DNA from: CAMTWZ01 sp964412365
GTDB taxonomy: Bacteria; Bacteroidota; Rhodothermia; Balneolales; HLUCCA01
Length of the DNA: 27,289 nucleotides
NCBI GenBank assembly: GCA_964412365.1
Contig: CAYPOI010000031.1
Span: 1 to 27,289, forward strand
Direction of reading: 5' to 3'
Positions 23,736 through 27,289 of the stretch are shown here, one piece after another. The position numbers and the translations under genes are program-made. A model generated the notes under the pieces. It worked only from the letters and a program-made list of their open reading frames with translations, searched no databases and was not told the DNA's origin. Each line of letters begins with the position of its first letter. Within the stretch, counting starts at the first letter, position 1.

Positions 23736-25208
23736 ATGCCTGTTACTCTGGATTTGTTGTCTCTTCCCGAAGCGTCTTCCTCTGAGATCGTACAAAAAGC
23801 ATTGTCATCGACATTGTTACGCGACAGCATGATGCAGGCCGTGCAACGAGCCGCGATCGAGCCTATTTTATTTTCACTCACCTTGCCCATGGAAGGCATC
23901 GATCCGCTTGCTGCCCTTGAGATTCTGGGTAAGCCGGATTCCTTCCGTTACTACTGGGAACATCCGGATGAGGATTTGGCCATCGCTGCCGGACAAGAGA
24001 TGGTTCGCATCAAATCCCAACAAACCGATCGATTCCATTTGGTCGCCCGACAAATGTCGCATTGGAAAGAGCGCACGGTCTCGTTTTCCGCATTTCCTCA
24101 TAGCTTGGCTGGAATCCATTTTTTGGGCGGATTTTCGTTTCATAACCAGCCACAGAACCATCACTGGAGGGATTTCTCCTCTGCCGGGTTCATCATTCCG
24201 GAATGGCTGATCGTGCGCGACGGACAATTGACGCTTCTAACCATTACCCATCGACTCACATCCGACGACTCCATCGATACTCTTCATCGAGGGATTGAAA
24301 ACCGTTTGACCGATATCGTGACGGCCGTGAAAGGATTTCATGAATCGGAATCGGATATTCCAGACGGTCATGCGTTTTCGGACAAGGATGCGCTCTGGGC
24401 CGATCACAAGTCGGATTTCCTTCGTTCGGTTCAATCTGCGACAACGATGATCAAAGAAGGCGTCTTCAGCAAAGTGGTGCTGGCACGTGAAGTGCTCATC
24501 CCACTTGAGCGGCCTGTTTGCATCACGCACATGTTGAACGTGTTGCGTGCCTCCTACCCAACCTGTTATACCTTCTTGTTCCAGCTGAACCGGAACGCGG
24601 CGTTCATCGGCTCCACGCCTGAGCGACTCGCCTCGTTCAGGTCCTCCATCCTTCTTACCGAAGGTCTGGCTGGTTCCACTTCCCGTGGCAAAACCGCGAC
24701 CGAAGACGCCTCCCTCGAACGCGCACTGAGTCAGAGTGAAAAAGACCTGCACGAACACCGAGTGGTGGTGGATGCGATCCGCGACCGTCTACGCGATCAT
24801 GACGCGATTGTCCATTACCCGGCGTCGCCTACGGTTCGCAAATATGCGAACGTTCAGCATTTGTATACCCCGATTTCCGCTGAGCTGCCAGACGAAACCA
24901 CACCGATCGGCATTCTCGAAGCCTTGCATCCGACACCAGCGGTGGGCGGATATCCGCGTGAAGCCTCTCTCGAACACATGCAAGAGCTGGAAAACGTGGA
25001 TCGGGGTTGGTATGCGGGTCCGTTGGGCTGGTTCAACACGCATGGGCGCGGCGAATTCTGTGTGGCCATCCGCAGCGGACTGATCGAACCGCATCGTGCG
25101 CATTTGTATGCGGGATGTGGTATCGTGGCCAATTCCGACCCTGAATCGGAATGGAACGAGACGTTGCTGAAGCTGGTGCCCATGCGCACCGCGCTCTCCC
25201 ATGGATGA
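23736..25208 (+). CDS. menF: Isochorismate synthase
   Basis: MenF converts chorismate to isochorismate, the first committed step toward menaquinone. The 490-residue product has a variable N-terminal half and the conserved chorismate-utilising C-terminal half. Candidate catalytic residues are Lys246 in FSKVVLARE and Glu296 in GSTPERLASF, spaced by 50 residues exactly as K190 and E240 of E. coli MenF. Further conserved blocks are LAGSTSRG, HEHRVVVDAIRDRL, LHPTPAVGGYPRE and AGCGIVANSDPESEWNET with the Mg-binding acids. Anthranilate and salicylate synthases share the fold, but the menD-menH neighbours decide the role. It overlaps menD by 8 bases. Confidence 0.94.
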   Translation: MPVTLDLLSLPEASSSEIVQKALSSTLLRDSMMQAVQRAAIEPILFSLTLPMEGIDPLAALEILGKPDSFRYYWEHPDEDLAIAAGQEMVRIKSQQTDRFHLVARQMSHWKERTVSFSAFPHSLAGIHFLGGFSFHNQPQNHHWRDFSSAGFIIPEWLIVRDGQLTLLTITHRLTSDDSIDTLHRGIENRLTDIVTAVKGFHESESDIPDGHAFSDKDALWADHKSDFLRSVQSATTMIKEGVFSKVVLAREVLIPLERPVCITHMLNVLRASYPTCYTFLFQLNRNAAFIGSTPERLASFRSSILLTEGLAGSTSRGKTATEDASLERALSQSEKDLHEHRVVVDAIRDRLRDHDAIVHYPASPTVRKYANVQHLYTPISAELPDETTPIGILEALHPTPAVGGYPREASLEHMQELENVDRGWYAGPLGWFNTHGRGEFCVAIRSGLIEPHRAHLYAGCGIVANSDPESEWNETLLKLVPMRTALSHG

Positions 25209-26877
25209 GCGGAACCTAGCCACCTGGTGGTGCGCCACCTTCGTCGACGCCGCGTATCAGAACGGCCTTCGTCATGCGGTGCTCGCTCCGGGATCGCGTT
25301 CCACTCCCCTCACCCTCGCTTTCGCCACGCATCCTGGCATCCAAACTCATGTGATGGTGGATGAACGCGTAGCGGGCTTCTACGCCCTCGGCATCGCGAA
25401 ATCGACCCGAACCGCGGCCGCCGTGATTACCACTTCCGGAACGGCTGTCGCGAATCTGTATCCGGCCGTGATGGAAGCCAGGGCCTCCGAAACACCCTTG
25501 CTGGTGCTGAGCGCGGACCGACCGCCCATGCATCGAAACATCGGAGCTTCGCAAACGCTCGATCAGATCAAAATCTTCGCCGATGCACCCCTGTTTTTTC
25601 ATGAAGTGGGCGAACCGCGTCAGGACAAGCCGGATGTGAATCGACTCATCGTCCTCGCCAAGCAATCGATGCGAATTGCGCAATCCGGCGGACCGGTGCA
25701 TTTGAATTTTGCGTTCCGTAAACCTCTCGAACCCGGAAAAGACTTCGTCTATCCCGGATCTGTAATCGGTCATCAGAAATCGGTGAAGAGGTCCCTAACG
25801 AATTCGGATGATGCTTCTCTTTCCCTTCTACCGTCTAACGTCTACCGTCTACCGTTTACCTTACACCCCATCCTGTTAGCCGGCCCCAACCACCATCGTT
25901 CCAATTACGGCAAACTCATCGCAGATCTTGCACTTCAGCTGAATGCACCGATTTTTGCCGAACCGGGGGCGCACGATGGGACAGCTTTCCCGGAATCGCA
26001 TGTCTTTCCGGCCACGGACCGTTTCTTGCGTGAACTCCAGCCCGATTTGGTGATCCGTTTTGGTCATCACCCCGTTAGTAAGGGCGCGGAAATCATGCTG
26101 TCGTCTGGTGTGCGGCAAATCCATTTCTTCGATGGGAAACAGATGCAGAACCCGGAATTGGCGGATGTGGTCTGGATCGATGCTCCGGCGGATCGTATAC
26201 AGTTTGATGTGGCAACCCCTGCGGATCCGTCCTGGCTAGCGTCGTTGCAAGAAAAAAAGAGTGCGTTTTTGTCCAACAGGGATGCGATTCTTGCAAACGA
26301 ATCCGCTTTCAGCGATTTGCATGTCTACCAAGCCTTATTGCCAAAACTTGGTGATGTGGACATCATGGTCTCGAATTCCTTTCCGATTCGGGATTTGGAC
26401 CTGATGTGGAACCCGGCGCTTTCTGCCGGTGGGATGCGGGTGTTTGTGAATCGGGGTGCCGCGGGGATCGATGGCGTGACCTCCACGGCCTGCGGTGTTG
26501 TGGCCGGAAGCGGGCGACCTGCGGTTCTGTTCACGGGCGACCTGGCCTTCATTCACGATTTAAATGCGCTGTTAACCCGCTCGGAGCTTCCGACCCGCCT
26601 GGTTGTGGTGGTGGTGAACAATGGGGGAGGCACGATTTTTCGGATGTTGCCCCTCGACGAATCCGAAGTAACACATCGTCGCTACTTCGAAACCCCTCAG
26701 GATGTGGATATCTCCGCCCTCTGCGCTGGTTACAAGGTGGATTACCATCGCGCCGAATCCGCCTCCCAGCTCACCGATTTCCGATTCCCGATTTCCGATG
26801 GAGGCATCACGGTACTCGAATGTGTAACGGACCCTACCGCCTCCATGTCCATCCGCAAATCCCTCCTATCCGCATGA
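25201..26877 (+). CDS. menD: SEPHCHC synthase (menaquinone biosynthesis MenD)
   Basis: MenD is a thiamine-diphosphate enzyme that joins 2-oxoglutarate to isochorismate, giving SEPHCHC. The 558-residue length equals E. coli MenD. The Pyr domain shows LAPGSRSTPLTLAF, VDERVAGFYALG with the cofactor-activating Glu, TTSGTAVANLYPAVMEA and SADRPP. The PP domain shows GDLAFIHDLNALL and VVVNNGGGTIF, which bind Mg-ThDP. Two arrays of 7-base units lie inside the gene, one encoding SNVYRLPF in the linker after the Pyr domain (about 210-221) and one encoding DFRFPISDGG near the C-terminus (525-534). Both are in frame and do not touch catalytic motifs. The start overlaps menF and the stop overlaps menH (ATGA). 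Confidence 0.95.
   Translation: MDERNLATWWCATFVDAAYQNGLRHAVLAPGSRSTPLTLAFATHPGIQTHVMVDERVAGFYALGIAKSTRTAAAVITTSGTAVANLYPAVMEARASETPLLVLSADRPPMHRNIGASQTLDQIKIFADAPLFFHEVGEPRQDKPDVNRLIVLAKQSMRIAQSGGPVHLNFAFRKPLEPGKDFVYPGSVIGHQKSVKRSLTNSDDASLSLLPSNVYRLPFTLHPILLAGPNHHRSNYGKLIADLALQLNAPIFAEPGAHDGTAFPESHVFPATDRFLRELQPDLVIRFGHHPVSKGAEIMLSSGVRQIHFFDGKQMQNPELADVVWIDAPADRIQFDVATPADPSWLASLQEKKSAFLSNRDAILANESAFSDLHVYQALLPKLGDVDIMVSNSFPIRDLDLMWNPALSAGGMRVFVNRGAAGIDGVTSTACGVVAGSGRPAVLFTGDLAFIHDLNALLTRSELPTRLVVVVVNNGGGTIFRMLPLDESEVTHRRYFETPQDVDISALCAGYKVDYHRAESASQLTDFRFPISDGGITVLECVTDPTASMSIRKSLLSA
25828..25862. repeat. Degenerate heptanucleotide tandem array in menD linker
   Basis: Five consecutive 7-base units share the consensus CTACCGT: units 1, 3 and 4 are exact, unit 2 is CTAACGT and unit 5 is degraded to TTACCTT. 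The period is exactly 7 bases, so the array is read in all three frames in turn. It encodes SNVYRLPF between the Pyr and central domains of MenD. Confidence 0.85.
26774..26801. repeat. Degenerate heptanucleotide tandem array near menD 3' end
   Basis: Four consecutive 7-base units: CCGATTT, CCGATTC, CCGATTT and CCGATGG. It encodes DFRFPISDGG just before the final GITVLECVTDP strand of MenD. The unit differs from the other two arrays, but the period and array size are alike. Confidence 0.8.
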
Positions 26878-27289
26878 AGCCGCGACTGGTGATGTTGCAT
26901 GGGTTCACGGGTTCGGGCGCGGTGTTCGATCATTTGAGGGATGGGTTGGAGGCGGTGGCGGTGGTGGAGACGCCGGATTTGGGACCCACCCTTCGGTCTA
27001 CGGCCCACGACCTACGGCCTACGGTTTTACACGGCTACTCCTTGGGCGGACGCATCGCCATGCGCGAGGCCTTGGCCAATCCTGCGGGAGTCCAAGCACT
27101 GATTTTGGAAAGCACACACCCGGGCATCGAGTCCGAGGTCGAGCGCGACGAGCGGCGCCAGCGCGACGCCACCCTCGCCGCATCCATCCGCCAAAACGTC
27201 GACAGATTCCTCGCCGCGTGGAACCGCCTCCCGTTGTTCGCATCACCCCCCGATGCCCCCACCGCACCCCGCGACCGTTTCCTGGCCAT
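26874..27289 (+). CDS. menH: SHCHC synthase MenH-like alpha/beta hydrolase (3' end outside window)
   Basis: MenH eliminates pyruvate from SEPHCHC, the step after MenD. The start ATG overlaps the menD stop (ATGA), and 138 codons are visible before the window ends. Motifs are MLHGFTGSG (oxyanion loop, from residue 7), TPDLGP, HGYSLGGRIAMREAL with nucleophile Ser56, then LESTHPGIESEVERDERRQRD and FLAAWNRLPLFAS, which match the MenH-specific region after the nucleophile. The distance from the HGF motif to the nucleophile is about 18 residues shorter than in E. coli MenH, and this segment contains a heptanucleotide array encoding LRSTAHDLRPTV. Catalytic Asp and His would lie beyond the window. The gene is in line with menF-menD as one operon. 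Confidence 0.88.
   Translation, partial: MKPRLVMLHGFTGSGAVFDHLRDGLEAVAVVETPDLGPTLRSTAHDLRPTVLHGYSLGGRIAMREALANPAGVQALILESTHPGIESEVERDERRQRDATLAASIRQNVDRFLAAWNRLPLFASPPDAPTAPRDRFLA
26991..27025. repeat. Degenerate heptanucleotide tandem array in menH
   Basis: Five consecutive 7-base units with consensus CTACGGY: CTTCGGT, CTACGGC, CCACGAC, CTACGGC and CTACGGT, followed by TTTACAC. The unit differs from the menD linker array only at position 5 and the last base. It encodes LRSTAHDLRPTV between the TPDLGP loop and the nucleophile strand of MenH. Confidence 0.85.

Noticed and set aside
1..27289. CRISPR arrays, tRNA or rRNA genes, insertion sequences, phage genes
   Set aside because: No regularly spaced long repeats, cloverleaf sequences or transposase/integrase motifs were seen; the heptamer arrays have no spacers and are not CRISPR.

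Overview
This window looks like chromosomal DNA from a member of the Bacteroidota or a close relative (Balneolota/Rhodothermota side). The main markers are a full-length SprA, the giant outer-membrane protein of the type IX secretion translocon, small DUF3467 and DUF4290-like proteins typical of that group, GTP-type PEP carboxykinase, CBS-domain cystathionine beta-synthase, and start regions that mostly lack strong Shine-Dalgarno sequences. The DNA is moderately GC-rich and very compact. I see no rRNA, tRNA, CRISPR array, prophage or insertion sequence.

Layout. Bases 1-1443: 3' part of pckG, a rho-independent terminator and a small lipoprotein gene. Bases 1420-2499 (minus): prfA. Bases 2612-6453 (plus): purK-purE followed directly by a hybrid sensor histidine kinase, apparently one transcript. 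Bases 6434-9527 (minus): a VOC-fold protein followed by hrcA-grpE-dnaJ, tightly packed. Bases 9566-11784 (plus): rsmI-lnt, overlapping by ATGA. Bases 11750-18976 (minus): sprA. Bases 19150-21647 (plus): two LptF/LptG-family permeases, overlapping by ATGA. Bases 21650-23350 (minus): cystathionine beta-synthase and a DUF3467 protein. Bases 23394-23669 (plus): a short DUF4290-like protein. Bases 23736-27289 (plus): menF-menD-menH, with menH cut by the window edge.

Functional themes. Most genes are core housekeeping: gluconeogenesis, translation termination, purine synthesis, heat-shock control, rRNA methylation, transsulfuration and menaquinone synthesis. The middle of the window is an envelope cluster: Lnt matures lipoproteins, SprA exports proteins through the outer membrane, and LptF/LptG extract lipopolysaccharide from the inner membrane.

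The most unusual signal is not a gene family. Three degenerate tandem arrays of 7-base units lie inside the coding sequences of menD (two) and menH (one), within about 1.2 kb. Seven is not a multiple of three, so any change in copy number would shift the frame. In menH the array occupies a segment about 18 residues shorter than in E. coli MenH, between the oxyanion-loop motif and the nucleophile elbow. Other observations worth checking are perfect palindromes upstream of menF, between prfA and purK, and against the rsmI start codon; a possible coupled leader peptide before prfA; and three tail-to-tail gene pairs that overlap by 20-35 bases.
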